64,000 nucleotides of DNA from an uncultured Sphingomonadales bacterium. Its GTDB lineage: Bacteria; Pseudomonadota; Alphaproteobacteria; Sphingomonadales; Sphingomonadaceae. The translations under genes were made by a program, and so were the position numbers. Shown one piece after another: positions 15,638-23,369 of the stretch (its first letter is position 1; each line of letters starts with the position of its first letter). The stretch covers positions 20,379-84,378 of the forward strand of contig CAILBC010000012.1 in assembly GCA_903832325.1 (NCBI GenBank), in the 5' to 3' direction. Under the pieces are notes generated by a model that saw only the letters and a list, made by a program, of their open reading frames with translations, searched no databases and was not told where the DNA came from.

Positions 15638-16633
15638 GTGACCCAGTCCATTGCACAACCCGCCGCGTCCCAGGTTCTCGATCGCGTGCTCGTGCTCGAA
15701 ATGGTCCGCGTGACCGAAGCCGCCGCGATCGGCGCGTCAAAGCTGATCGGGCGCGGCGACGAAAAGGCTGCCGACCACGCCGCGGTCGAAGCGATGCGCG
15801 CTGCGCTGAACGAGCTGTACATGGATGGCACCGTGGTGATCGGTGAAGGCGAACGCGACGAGGCACCGATGCTGTTCATCGGCGAAAAGGTCGGCCTGGC
15901 CCCCGGCAAAGGGCCAAAGATCGATATCGCGCTCGATCCGCTCGAAGGCACGACGATCACCGCCAAGGCCGGACCCAACGCGCTCGCCGTGCTTGCCGTG
16001 GCCGAAGAAGGCGGCCTGCTGAACGCTCCCGATGTCTATATGGACAAGCTTGCCGTGGGCCCAGGCTATCCCGAGGGCATCATCGATCTGGACAAGTCCG
16101 TTACCGAAAACGTGACCGCCGTGGCCCGCGCCAAAGGTGTGGAACCGGGCGATATCACCGTCTGCGTGCTCGATCGCACCCGCCACAACGACATCATCGC
16201 CGAATTGCGCAGCCTGGGTTGCGGCATCACGCTGATCCCCGATGGCGATGTCGCCGGCGTGATTGCGGTGACCAACGAAGACACCGGGATCGACATGTAC
16301 ATGGGCCAGGGCGGCGCCCCCGAAGGCGTGCTGGCCGCCGCCGCGTTGCGTTGTGTCGGCGGACAGATGAAAGCCCGCCTGGTGTTCCGCAACGACGATG
16401 AACGCGGCCGCGCCCGCAAATGGGGTATCACCGACCTCAACAAGCAATACGACCTGATCGAACTGGCCAAAGGCGACTGCATCTTTGCCGCCACCGGCGT
16501 GACTGACGGTTCGCTGCTGGCCGGGGTGAAGCACCACAAATCGGGCGTGATGACCACCGAAAGCGTGGTGATGCGCGCGAGTTCCGGCACCGTGCGCTGG
16601 GTGAAGGGGGAACATCGCCGCCACAAGGACTGA
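15638..16633 (+). CDS. glpX: Class II fructose-1,6-bisphosphatase
   Basis: GlpX removes the 1-phosphate from fructose 1,6-bisphosphate in gluconeogenesis. The protein has the metal-binding segments GEGERDEAPM and DPLEGTT and the family blocks GGQMKARLVFR and ATGVTDGSLL. I chose the GTG at 15638 (331 residues) because CAGGGA stands about 7 bases before it and the family is usually 320-340 residues long; an ATG at 15599 would add 13 residues. The stop TGA is followed directly by a paired-palindrome element and then a strong terminator. Confidence 0.95.
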   Translation: MTQSIAQPAASQVLDRVLVLEMVRVTEAAAIGASKLIGRGDEKAADHAAVEAMRAALNELYMDGTVVIGEGERDEAPMLFIGEKVGLAPGKGPKIDIALDPLEGTTITAKAGPNALAVLAVAEEGGLLNAPDVYMDKLAVGPGYPEGIIDLDKSVTENVTAVARAKGVEPGDITVCVLDRTRHNDIIAELRSLGCGITLIPDGDVAGVIAVTNEDTGIDMYMGQGGAPEGVLAAAALRCVGGQMKARLVFRNDDERGRARKWGITDLNKQYDLIELAKGDCIFAATGVTDGSLLAGVKHHKSGVMTTESVVMRASSGTVRWVKGEHRRHKD

Positions 16634-16735
16634 TACCGTAGTGCGGTGTGCTTGACTCACCGCACCACGGTACAAGCCCGCGCGGCGCCTGGGCGCCACG
16701 GTGTGCGAAGCGTTCCACTCATCGCACATCGGTAT
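16634..16735 (+). repeat. Paired-palindrome (BIME-like) element, copy A
   Basis: A long hairpin (arms 16634-16648 and 16658-16672, 15 bp with one mismatch) starts at the base after the glpX stop. A GC-rich core (16673-16696, caagcccgcgcggcgcctgg...) follows, then a shorter, imperfect palindrome with TGTGCGA (16702-16708) and TCGCACA (16722-16728). The same design occurs at 42.05-42.15 kb and 52.31-52.41 kb. Confidence 0.88.
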
Positions 16736-16762
16736 GATTCGGGGCCCCACCGCAGGCGAAAA

Positions 16763-16800
16763 AAGGCCCGGCTTGCGTGATCGCAAGCCGGGCCTTTTTG
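16763..16800. terminator. Bidirectional terminator between glpX and nrdB
   Basis: A perfect stem (AGGCCCGGCTTGCG / CGCAAGCCGGGCCT, loop TGAT) is flanked by A and T runs, so it can end transcription from both the plus-strand glpX and the minus-strand nrdB. Confidence 0.93.
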
Positions 16801-16821
16801 TCTGACCTTGGCCGAAAGCCC

Positions 16822-17877
16822 TTATTCCGCGGCGATTCCCGCAGCGCCGAACATGTCGAGCGAGGTTTCTTCGACCAGGCCGATGGAGCTGGCGGTCCGC
16901 GCCTTGCGGCGGCTGTCGAACGAGGTCCACACGTCGTTCCAGCTGCCACGGGTGGCGGCTTTGGAATATTCGGTGGCGCGGGTTTCAAAGAAGTTGGCGT
17001 GTTCGACACCGTTGAGCAGCGGGGCCAGCCAGGGCAGCGGGTGATCTTCGATCATGTAGATCGGCTGAAAGCCCAGCTGGCCCAGGCGCCAGTCGGCGAT
17101 GTAGCGGATGTAGCGCTTGATTTCCTTGGCGCTCATGCCGGGCACGGGCCCCTGTTCAAAGGCCAGATCGATGAAGGCGTCTTCCAGCCGGACGGTTTTC
17201 TGGCAGCAATCGATGATGTCTTCCTTCACCGCCTTGGTCAGGCAGCCGCGTTCCTGGACAAAGGCGTGGAACAGGCGGGTGATGCCTTCGCAGTGCAGCG
17301 TTTCATCGCGCACCGACCACGACACGATCTGCCCCATGCCCTTCATCTTGTTGAAGCGGGGGAAATTCATCAGCATCGCGAACGAGGCAAACAGCTGGAG
17401 GCCTTCGGTAAAGCCGCCGAACATGGCCAGCGTGCGCGCAATGTCTTCGTCGGTATCGACGCCGAACTGCTGCAGATAATCGTGCTTGGCCTTCATTTCC
17501 TCGTATTCAAAGAACATGCCGTATTCGGATTCGGGCATGCCGATGGTATCGAGCAGGTGCGAGTAGGCGGCGATGTGCACGGTTTCCATGTTGGAAAACG
17601 CGGCGAGCATCATCTTGATTTCGGTCGGTTTGAACACGCGGCCATATTTGTCGTGATAGCAATCCTGCACCTCGACGTCGGCCTGGGTGAAGAAGCGGAA
17701 GATCTGGGTGAGCAGATTGCGTTCGTGTTCGCTGATCTTTTGCGCCCAGTCGCGGCAATCTTCGCCCAGCGGCACTTCTTCGGGCATCCAGTGGACCTGC
17801 TGCTGGCGCTTCCAGAATTCATAGGCCCAGGGATATTCGAACGGCTTGTAGGTCTTGCGGGCTTCAAGAAGGGGCAT
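16822..17877 (-). CDS. nrdB: Class Ia ribonucleotide reductase, beta subunit
   Basis: NrdB holds the di-iron centre and the tyrosyl radical used by NrdA to make deoxyribonucleotides. In the 351-residue protein, METVHIAAY gives the expected ExxH metal ligands (Glu98, His101) and the radical Tyr at 105, and VQDCYHDKY and EDAFID provide further typical blocks. So it is the tyrosyl-radical type, not the Mn/Fe Ic type. The C-terminal tail (GLVEETSLDMFG) would bind NrdA. The gene lies 121 bp after a PepSY-type gene that separates it from nrdA. Confidence 0.97.
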   Translation of the reverse strand: MPLLEARKTYKPFEYPWAYEFWKRQQQVHWMPEEVPLGEDCRDWAQKISEHERNLLTQIFRFFTQADVEVQDCYHDKYGRVFKPTEIKMMLAAFSNMETVHIAAYSHLLDTIGMPESEYGMFFEYEEMKAKHDYLQQFGVDTDEDIARTLAMFGGFTEGLQLFASFAMLMNFPRFNKMKGMGQIVSWSVRDETLHCEGITRLFHAFVQERGCLTKAVKEDIIDCCQKTVRLEDAFIDLAFEQGPVPGMSAKEIKRYIRYIADWRLGQLGFQPIYMIEDHPLPWLAPLLNGVEHANFFETRATEYSKAATRGSWNDVWTSFDSRRKARTASSIGLVEETSLDMFGAAGIAAE

Positions 17878-17998
17878 GGGGACGAACTCCGGGAACGATC
17901 AGGGCAAATTGCGAGGATAACGGTACATCGGGAGTGCGCCAGGGCGAAGCGCACGGGTGGGCAAAAACGGGGTCAACCGGATTGCCTGCAGGGGCAGG

Positions 17999-18415
17999 TC
18001 ATTTCCAGAACCAGCGTGGCGCCAGCGCGCGGCGCTGTCGATTGCGCCACATCTGAACATACATCCACAGGCCTGAAAACGCGAAGAAGACCATGGCAAA
18101 GCCGGACAGGGTGGCAATGACCACCCCGGCCGGACCAAAGCTTTCCCCGGAATGGAGATGGTGCAGCAATCCGACCAGGGCCTTTGCCCCGCCGGCCTTC
18201 GCCTTGGGCCGGCAGGTATAATCCGGCGGGCAGGCGAATGCCGGGGTTGTGCCCGAGGTTGTGCCGGGGGTTGGGCCGGTGCTGGCGGCGACGGGCTTTT
18301 GATGATCTTCTTCCCCCCCGAACAGCGGGACGATCTGGCTGAGCACCCCGGTCACGGCGATCCACAGCAGAAACAGGGCAAAGACTGTCGAAAGCCAACG
18401 GTGCCACTTGCGCAT
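17999..18415 (-). CDS. Small PepSY-associated membrane protein between nrdA and nrdB
   Basis: The 138-residue protein has an N-terminal MRKWHRWLSTVFALFLLWIAVTG helix, a periplasmic stretch of about 60 residues with two Cys (ACPPDYTC), and a C-terminal helix (VVIATLSGFAMVFFAFSGLWMYVQMW). The W-H-R-W start and the GLWMY end fit the PepSY-associated membrane-helix family found in iron and redox membrane proteins. A 12-bp, three-copy repeat codes for its GTTxGTTP stretch. It sits 46 bp after the nrdA stop on the same strand. The function is unknown; its placement inside the nrd unit is unusual. Confidence 0.8.
   Translation of the reverse strand: MRKWHRWLSTVFALFLLWIAVTGVLSQIVPLFGGEEDHQKPVAASTGPTPGTTSGTTPAFACPPDYTCRPKAKAGGAKALVGLLHHLHSGESFGPAGVVIATLSGFAMVFFAFSGLWMYVQMWRNRQRRALAPRWFWK
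18243..18278 (-). repeat. 12-bp x3 in-frame array in the PepSY-type gene
   Basis: Three units (ggggttgtgccc, gaggttgtgccg, ggggttgggccg) run in frame and code for a Gly/Thr/Pro stretch in the periplasmic part of the protein. Confidence 0.8.
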
Positions 18416-18461
18416 GAAAATATCTCCATATCGAAGGTAGGCTGCCGGGGGCCCGCTGCCA

Positions 18462-20438
18462 TTACTGGCAGGCGAGGCATTCCTCGTAATCGGTGTGCTC
18501 TGCCTGCAATTCGATGACCGGCGCGCTGGCGGTGTTGTCGGCTTCTACCCCGCCGGCGAACCCGGCGCGCTGCACCGATTTCGAGCGGAGGTAATAGAGC
18601 GACTTGATGCCCTTTTCCCACGCCTGATAGTGCAGCATGAGCAAGTCCCACTTGTCGACATCGGCAGGGATATACAGGTTCAGCGACTGCGCCTGGTCGA
18701 TATAGGGGGTGCGATCGCCGGCGAATTCGAGCAGCCAGCGCTGATCGATTTCAAAGCTGGTCTTATAGACCGCCTTTTCCTCGGGGCTGAGGAAATCGAG
18801 GTGCTGAACCGAGCCGCCGCGTTCGAGAATTGAATTCCATACATTGGTGGAATCCTTCGATTTGGCCTGAAGCAGCTTTTCCAGATAGGGGTTCTTCACC
18901 ACGAACGAGCCCGACAGCGTCTTGTGCGTATAGATATTCGCCGGGATCGGTTCGATGCAGGCCGAAGTGCCGCCACAGATGATCGAGATCGACGCGGTGG
19001 GCGCGATCGCCATCTTGCACGAAAACCGCTGCATCACGCCCATGTCGGCGGCATCGGGGCAGGGCCCGCGTTCCTGCGCCAGCAGCAGCGAGGCTTCATC
19101 GGCGCGCGCGGCAACATGGCGGAACATTTTCAGGTTCCACGCCTTGGCCATCGCGCTTTCAAAGGCGATGCCCTTCATCTGCAGGAACGAATGGAAGCCC
19201 ATGACCCCCATCCCGACCGAACGTTCGCGTGCGGCGGAATATTTGGCGCGGGCCATCTCGTCGGGCGCGCGATCGATGAAATCCTGCAGCACGTTGTCGA
19301 GGAAGCTCAGCACGTCGCCGATGAAGTGCCGATCGTCGTGCCATTCGTCCCAGGTTTCGAGATTGAGCGACGACAGGCAGCAGACCGCGGTGCGGTCGTT
19401 GCCCAGGTGATCGCGCCCGGTGGGCAGGGTGATTTCCGAACAGAGGTTCGAAGTCGACACTTTCAGCCCCAGATCGCGGTGATGCTTGGGCATGGTGCGG
19501 TTCACCGTGTCGGAAAACACGATATAGGGCTCGCCCGTGGCAAGACGCACTTCGACCAGTTTCTGGAACAGGCTGCGCGCATCGACTTTGCCGCGCACGG
19601 CGCCGTCCTTGGGGCTTTTCAGTTCGAATTCGCGGCCATCGCGCACCGCTTCCATGAAATCGTCGGTCAGCAGCACGCCGTGGTGCAGATTGAGCGCCTT
19701 GCGGTTGAAATCGCCGCTGGGTTTGCGGATTTCGAGGAACTCCTCGATTTCCGGGTGCGACACGTCGAGATAGCAGGCGGCCGATCCGCGCCGCAGCGAC
19801 CCTTGCGAAATCGCCAGCGTCAGGCTGTCCATCACCCGCACAAAGGGGATGATCCCGCTGGTCTTGCCATTCAGCCCGACATTTTCGCCGATGCCGCGCA
19901 CTTTGCCCCAATACGTGCCGATGCCGCCGCCGCGCGCGGCCAGCCAGACGTTTTCGTTCCAGGTCGAAACGATCCCTTCCAGGCTGTCTTCGACCGAATT
20001 GAGATAGCACGAGATCGGCAGGCCGCGGCCGGTGCCGCCGTTGGACAGCACGGGAGTGGCCGGCATGAACCACAGGCGCGAGATGTAATCATACAGCCGC
20101 TGCGCGTGTTCGGCATTATCGGCATAGGCATCGGCCACGCGGGCAAACAGATCCTGATAGCTTTCGCCCGGGAGCAGATAGCGATCGTCGAGCGTTTCCT
20201 TGCCGAACGCGGTCAGCAGCGCATCGCGCGAAGGATCGGTGCGCACATCGAACCGGCGCGGGTGCACGGCCTTCGAATCTTCTTCGTGCACGCGCGATGG
20301 CTTTGCCACCAGCGCTTCGCTGCCCTGATCCTGCGCCGTCATGCCAACCGCCTTTTCCGTACCTGCCAGCGCTGCAACCGCATCGCCGATCAGTGTTTCG
20401 ACCAAGCTGTCCACGCCGTCACCCGTTCTGAAATCCAC
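18462..20438 (-). CDS. nrdA: Class Ia ribonucleotide reductase, alpha subunit
   Basis: NrdA reduces ribonucleoside diphosphates. The protein has the active-site NLCSE motif (Asn, Cys, Glu of the catalytic centre), redox Cys in PISCYLNS and AVCCLSSLN, the tyrosine pair region near the C-terminus (SLYYLRS), and the shuttle Cys pair CLAC at the very end. I chose the GTG at 20438 (658 residues), which has AAGGA 9 bases before it; a frame from 20465 has no ribosome site. There is little room for an N-terminal ATP-cone, so allosteric activity control may be missing. Downstream on the same strand come the PepSY-type gene and nrdB. Confidence 0.96.
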   Translation of the reverse strand: MDFRTGDGVDSLVETLIGDAVAALAGTEKAVGMTAQDQGSEALVAKPSRVHEEDSKAVHPRRFDVRTDPSRDALLTAFGKETLDDRYLLPGESYQDLFARVADAYADNAEHAQRLYDYISRLWFMPATPVLSNGGTGRGLPISCYLNSVEDSLEGIVSTWNENVWLAARGGGIGTYWGKVRGIGENVGLNGKTSGIIPFVRVMDSLTLAISQGSLRRGSAACYLDVSHPEIEEFLEIRKPSGDFNRKALNLHHGVLLTDDFMEAVRDGREFELKSPKDGAVRGKVDARSLFQKLVEVRLATGEPYIVFSDTVNRTMPKHHRDLGLKVSTSNLCSEITLPTGRDHLGNDRTAVCCLSSLNLETWDEWHDDRHFIGDVLSFLDNVLQDFIDRAPDEMARAKYSAARERSVGMGVMGFHSFLQMKGIAFESAMAKAWNLKMFRHVAARADEASLLLAQERGPCPDAADMGVMQRFSCKMAIAPTASISIICGGTSACIEPIPANIYTHKTLSGSFVVKNPYLEKLLQAKSKDSTNVWNSILERGGSVQHLDFLSPEEKAVYKTSFEIDQRWLLEFAGDRTPYIDQAQSLNLYIPADVDKWDLLMLHYQAWEKGIKSLYYLRSKSVQRAGFAGGVEADNTASAPVIELQAEHTDYEECLACQ

Positions 20439-20719
20439 GCCAAAAATCCTTGCCAGTCGCTGCACCGGGCCGGCGTACTACCGGCCTGCCCCACGCGTTT
20501 GAAATCACCCCCCGACCACGGCATCGGGCATCGCCCGCCGCCATATCCGGTCCGACTCACACTTTGCCGCGAGGCAACGCCATGATAGCGCCGTTCGGAA
20601 CAAACCGTGAATCAATTTGCGGCGCCATGACCACCACGACCAACGGCCGACAAAGCCCCCCGGCGCCGGCATGGACATGCTGGCGTCGTGTCACGGCCCG
20701 AACGGGTCCGCGCGGTCTG
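20439..20719. other. nrdA leader region, no gene seen
   Basis: These 281 bp upstream of the nrdA start belong to a 643-bp stretch (20439-21081) with no convincing gene. Open frames here have poor starts and non-coding composition. They are the likely 5' untranslated region if the operator at 20720-20766 marks the promoter. Confidence 0.4.
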
Positions 20720-20766
20720 CAACTAGGTCTTGAGGTCCCTGGTCATGACAACCACTACCTATAGTG
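20720..20766. promoter_or_regulatory. Candidate pair of NrdR boxes upstream of nrdA
   Basis: CACTACCTATAGTG at 20753-20766 is a 5-bp inverted repeat (CACTA / TAGTG, 4-bp spacer) very like the known NrdR box, whose core is CAC-T/A-A-TATAT-T/A-GTG. A weaker partner, CAACTAGGTCTTGAG, begins 32 bp upstream at 20720. NrdR boxes normally come in pairs about 31-32 bp apart, so the spacing supports the call. The site is about 280 bp from the nrdA start, which is far. NrdR itself is not in the window. Confidence 0.45.
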
Positions 20767-20944
20767 CCCCAACCACCGCCAGAGACAAGAGTGTAAACAC
20801 GGTCTTACCGATTCGGTTCGTCGCACGTACGATTCGTTTCATCGTGATGACAGCCATTGTGCAGTGCAGCGACGCGTGGACCAAGCGGCAGTTCAAGCGG
20901 AAATACGAGCATCGGAAACTAAATTTTCGCCACCACGACGATCC

Positions 20945-20989
20945 TGTGGACAAGCGCGCTGTCCAGACCACACCATTGGCTTATCCACC
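20945..20989. promoter_or_regulatory. Two DnaA-box-like 9-mers
   Basis: TTGTCCACA (complement of 20945-20953) and TTATCCACC (20981-20989) each differ by one base from the DnaA box TTATCCACA. They are 36 bp apart, in the long gap upstream of nrdA. DnaA control of nrd genes is known in E. coli; two one-mismatch boxes in a GC-rich genome are suggestive only. Confidence 0.3.
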
Positions 20990-21081
20990 GTGGAGCGGGT
21001 AACAGACCAAGAGGGGTGCCATCTGCGACGCCACCTGTGGCTCTGGCAGCGACTCTGGCAGTGATGAGGACGGAAACGGGC

Positions 21082-21330
21082 ATGTTCAATCTGCTGTCGA
21101 TGATCCTGGGCGGGCTGATCACCGGGCTGGCGGCACGCTGGCTCTATCCCGGCAGCGTGCACATGGGGCTGGGGCACACGATCCTGCTGGGAATCGGCGG
21201 GTCGCTGCTGGCCGGGCTGGCGGCAAGTGCGCGCGAAGGGCGCCCGTGGAGCGAAGGGTTCAGCCGCGCCGGCTGCATCGCCTCGGTGCTGGGCGCGATG
21301 CTGCTGATCTTCATCGGCCGGCATTTCTGA
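21082..21330 (+). CDS. GlsB/YeaQ/YmgE family (transglycosylase-associated) membrane protein
   Basis: The 82-residue protein is nearly all membrane: three helices with the family's Gly-rich pattern ILGGLITGLAARWLYPG, ILLGIGGSLLAGLA and a C-terminal LGAMLLIFIGRHF. Members are small inner-membrane proteins often induced by stress; the 'transglycosylase' name is historical and no enzyme activity is shown. I chose the ATG at 21082, which gives the usual family length; ATGs at 21016 and 21064 add residues without family match. Confidence 0.85.
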   Translation: MFNLLSMILGGLITGLAARWLYPGSVHMGLGHTILLGIGGSLLAGLAASAREGRPWSEGFSRAGCIASVLGAMLLIFIGRHF

Positions 21331-21347
21331 AAATTCGCGAAAAAGCG

Positions 21348-21377
21348 AAATTCGCAGCCGGTAAATTCGCAGCCGGT
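21348..21377. repeat. Exact 15-bp x2 tandem repeat
   Basis: AAATTCGCAGCCGGT occurs twice end to end between the convergent GlsB-like and nadB genes, preceded by a degenerate aaattcgcg copy at about 21331. It also ends 9 bp before the nadB stop. Confidence 0.85.
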
Positions 21378-21385
21378 CTGGCCGA

Positions 21386-22996
21386 TCAGGGAACCAGAAC
21401 CGTATCCCGCGCCGCAGGGTGCGTGGCGGGGTAATCCTGGTTGTAATGCAGCCCGCGGCTTTCACGCCGGGCGCGGGCGCTCTTGACGATCAGTTCCGCC
21501 GTCTGGAGCAGGTTGCGCAGCTCGATCAGATCGGCGGTCACGCGGAAATTGCCGTAATATTCGTTCACTTCGTTTTTCAGCAGCTTGATCCGGTGCGCGG
21601 CGCGTTCCAGCCGTTTGTTGGTGCGCACGATGCCGACATAGTTCCACATGAACCGGCGCAATTCGGTCCAGTTCTGCTTGATCACCACTTCCTCGTCCGA
21701 ATCGGTCACCCGGCTGGCATCCCACGGCCGGATCACCGGCGGCGGGGCAAATCCGTCCCACCGCGCCAGAATATCGCGCGCCGCGGCATCGCCGAACACA
21801 AAGCATTCGAGCAAGCTGTTCGATGCCAGCCGGTTGGCCCCATGCAGCCCGCTTTCCGAACATTCGCCAATGGCATAGAGCCCCGGCAGATCGGTCCGCC
21901 CGGCCAGATCGACCAGCACCCCGCCACACGTATAGTGCTGCGCGGGAACCACCGGGATCGGCTGGCGGGTCATATCGATGCCCAGCGCCAGCAACCGTTC
22001 GTGAATGTTGGGGAAATGGCCGCGAACAAAGTCGGGGTCCTTGTGGCTGATATCGAGATGGACATAGTCCAGCCCCAGCCGCTTGATTTCGTGGTCGATG
22101 GCGCGGGCGACGATATCGCGCGGCGCCAGTTCGCCGCGCGGATCGAACCGCGGCATGAAGCGTTCGCCGGTGGTGGGCAGCAACAGGTGCCCGCCTTCGC
22201 CGCGCACCGCCTCGGTGATGAGCAGGTTCTTGACATCAAGATTGTACAGGCAGGTCGGGTGGAACTGCATGAATTCCATGTTGGACACGCGCGCGCCGGC
22301 GCGCCAGGCCATGGCGATGCCGTCACCGGTCGCGCCGCGCGGCGCGGTGCTGAACAAATACGTCCGCCCGGCGCCCCCGGTGGCCAGAATCGTTGACCGC
22401 GCGGCAAAGCATTCGACCCGGCCGGTTGCGGCGTCGAGCGCATAGACGCCCCAGACCTGGCGCCCGCCGGCCACTGCAACCCCTGCTTCGTTGCGGCGGC
22501 CGTCTGCGGCATCACGGTGCCGGTCGGTCACCAGGTCGATTGCCACCATGTCGGGGCGCAAAGTGATGTTGGGGTGCGCGCGCGCCGCCTTGATCAGCGC
22601 CTCCTGCACGGCATAGCCGGTGGCATCGTCGACATGGACGATTCGCCGGTGCGAATGGCCGCCTTCACGGGTCAGGTGCAGGGCGCCCGATTCCTCGTTG
22701 AACGGCACACCCAGATCAGCCAGCCGGGCGATCGCCTGTGGCGCGTTTTCGATGACGAATTCAACCGAATCGCGGCGGTTGAGGCCACCACCGGCAACCA
22801 TCGTGTCGCGGATATGGTCCTCGAACGTGTCACCTTCGTCGAGCACGGCGGCGATACCGCCCTGCGCCCAGGCGGTCGACCCGCCATCGAGCGGCCCTTT
22901 GGCCAGAACCAGCACCTTCAGCCGCTCGGCCAGGACCAGCGCGGCAGTCAGCCCCGCCGCGCCCGACCCGATAATCAACACATCCTGTTCGTTCAC
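21386..22996 (-). CDS. nadB: L-aspartate oxidase
   Basis: NadB oxidises L-aspartate to iminoaspartate, the first step of de novo NAD synthesis, using FAD. The 536-residue protein has the N-terminal FAD-binding IIGSGAAGLTAAL, the GGSTAWAQGGIAAV block, GGAGRTYLFST, EFMQFHPTCLY and QHYTCGG, and a C-terminal helical domain. All are typical of NadB rather than of succinate dehydrogenase. The partner genes nadA and nadC are not in the window. Confidence 0.96.
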   Translation of the reverse strand: MNEQDVLIIGSGAAGLTAALVLAERLKVLVLAKGPLDGGSTAWAQGGIAAVLDEGDTFEDHIRDTMVAGGGLNRRDSVEFVIENAPQAIARLADLGVPFNEESGALHLTREGGHSHRRIVHVDDATGYAVQEALIKAARAHPNITLRPDMVAIDLVTDRHRDAADGRRNEAGVAVAGGRQVWGVYALDAATGRVECFAARSTILATGGAGRTYLFSTAPRGATGDGIAMAWRAGARVSNMEFMQFHPTCLYNLDVKNLLITEAVRGEGGHLLLPTTGERFMPRFDPRGELAPRDIVARAIDHEIKRLGLDYVHLDISHKDPDFVRGHFPNIHERLLALGIDMTRQPIPVVPAQHYTCGGVLVDLAGRTDLPGLYAIGECSESGLHGANRLASNSLLECFVFGDAAARDILARWDGFAPPPVIRPWDASRVTDSDEEVVIKQNWTELRRFMWNYVGIVRTNKRLERAAHRIKLLKNEVNEYYGNFRVTADLIELRNLLQTAELIVKSARARRESRGLHYNQDYPATHPAARDTVLVP

Positions 22997-23166
22997 GGCT
23001 ATCCGGCCTTGATCAAGGGGAAACGGCGATCAGTGCACCGCGGGCACTATGCCCTGATAAAACAATCATATTAATCTTGCTTAACCAAAGTTTCCGGTCG
23101 CCTTCGCACCTGCATAATGATACGTAAGCCCCCATAAACTGGGTCAAAATCTGTTAGGAACGCTTC

Positions 23167-23334
23167 ATGCATTTTGGGCGGCTTTCATGCCTCTTCAATC
23201 GCCACAGACCTGTGCGCAAAGCTGTCCATTGGAACGGTTCGCATTACCGTAGCCAGTGCGAATCGTGCGGCCGGGAAATAAAGCGGCGCGATCGCGGTGG
23301 CTGGGCGGCGCTTCCCGGCCAAAAGGCTGAATAA
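23167..23334 (+). CDS. Small CxxC (zinc-ribbon-like) protein, 55 aa
   Basis: A short frame of 55 codons starts at the ATG at 23167 with AGGAA six bases before it. The protein is basic, begins MHFGRLSCLFNRH, then has VHWNGSHYRSQCESCGREIKR and ends GGWAALPGQKAE. The CxxC next to basic residues, with earlier His and Cys, suggests a small zinc-binding knuckle. I recall similar short proteins in other Sphingomonadales but no function. It lies between the divergent nadB and the convergent ABC ATPase gene. The strong ribosome site and protein-like composition support a real gene. Confidence 0.75.
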   Translation: MHFGRLSCLFNRHRPVRKAVHWNGSHYRSQCESCGREIKRRDRGGWAALPGQKAE

Positions 23335-23369
23335 CAGGAAACAAAAAATCGCATCGATTCGCGGCCTTT

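Noticed and set aside
20945..20989. Possible replication origin
   Set aside because: Only two imperfect DnaA boxes, no AT-rich unwinding region, and no origin-linked genes (dnaA, hemE, parAB) nearby.
20728..21002. A 90-codon frame and an overlapping 70-codon reverse frame upstream of nrdA
   Set aside because: No ribosome site, composition unlike neighbouring genes, and overlap with the candidate NrdR boxes.
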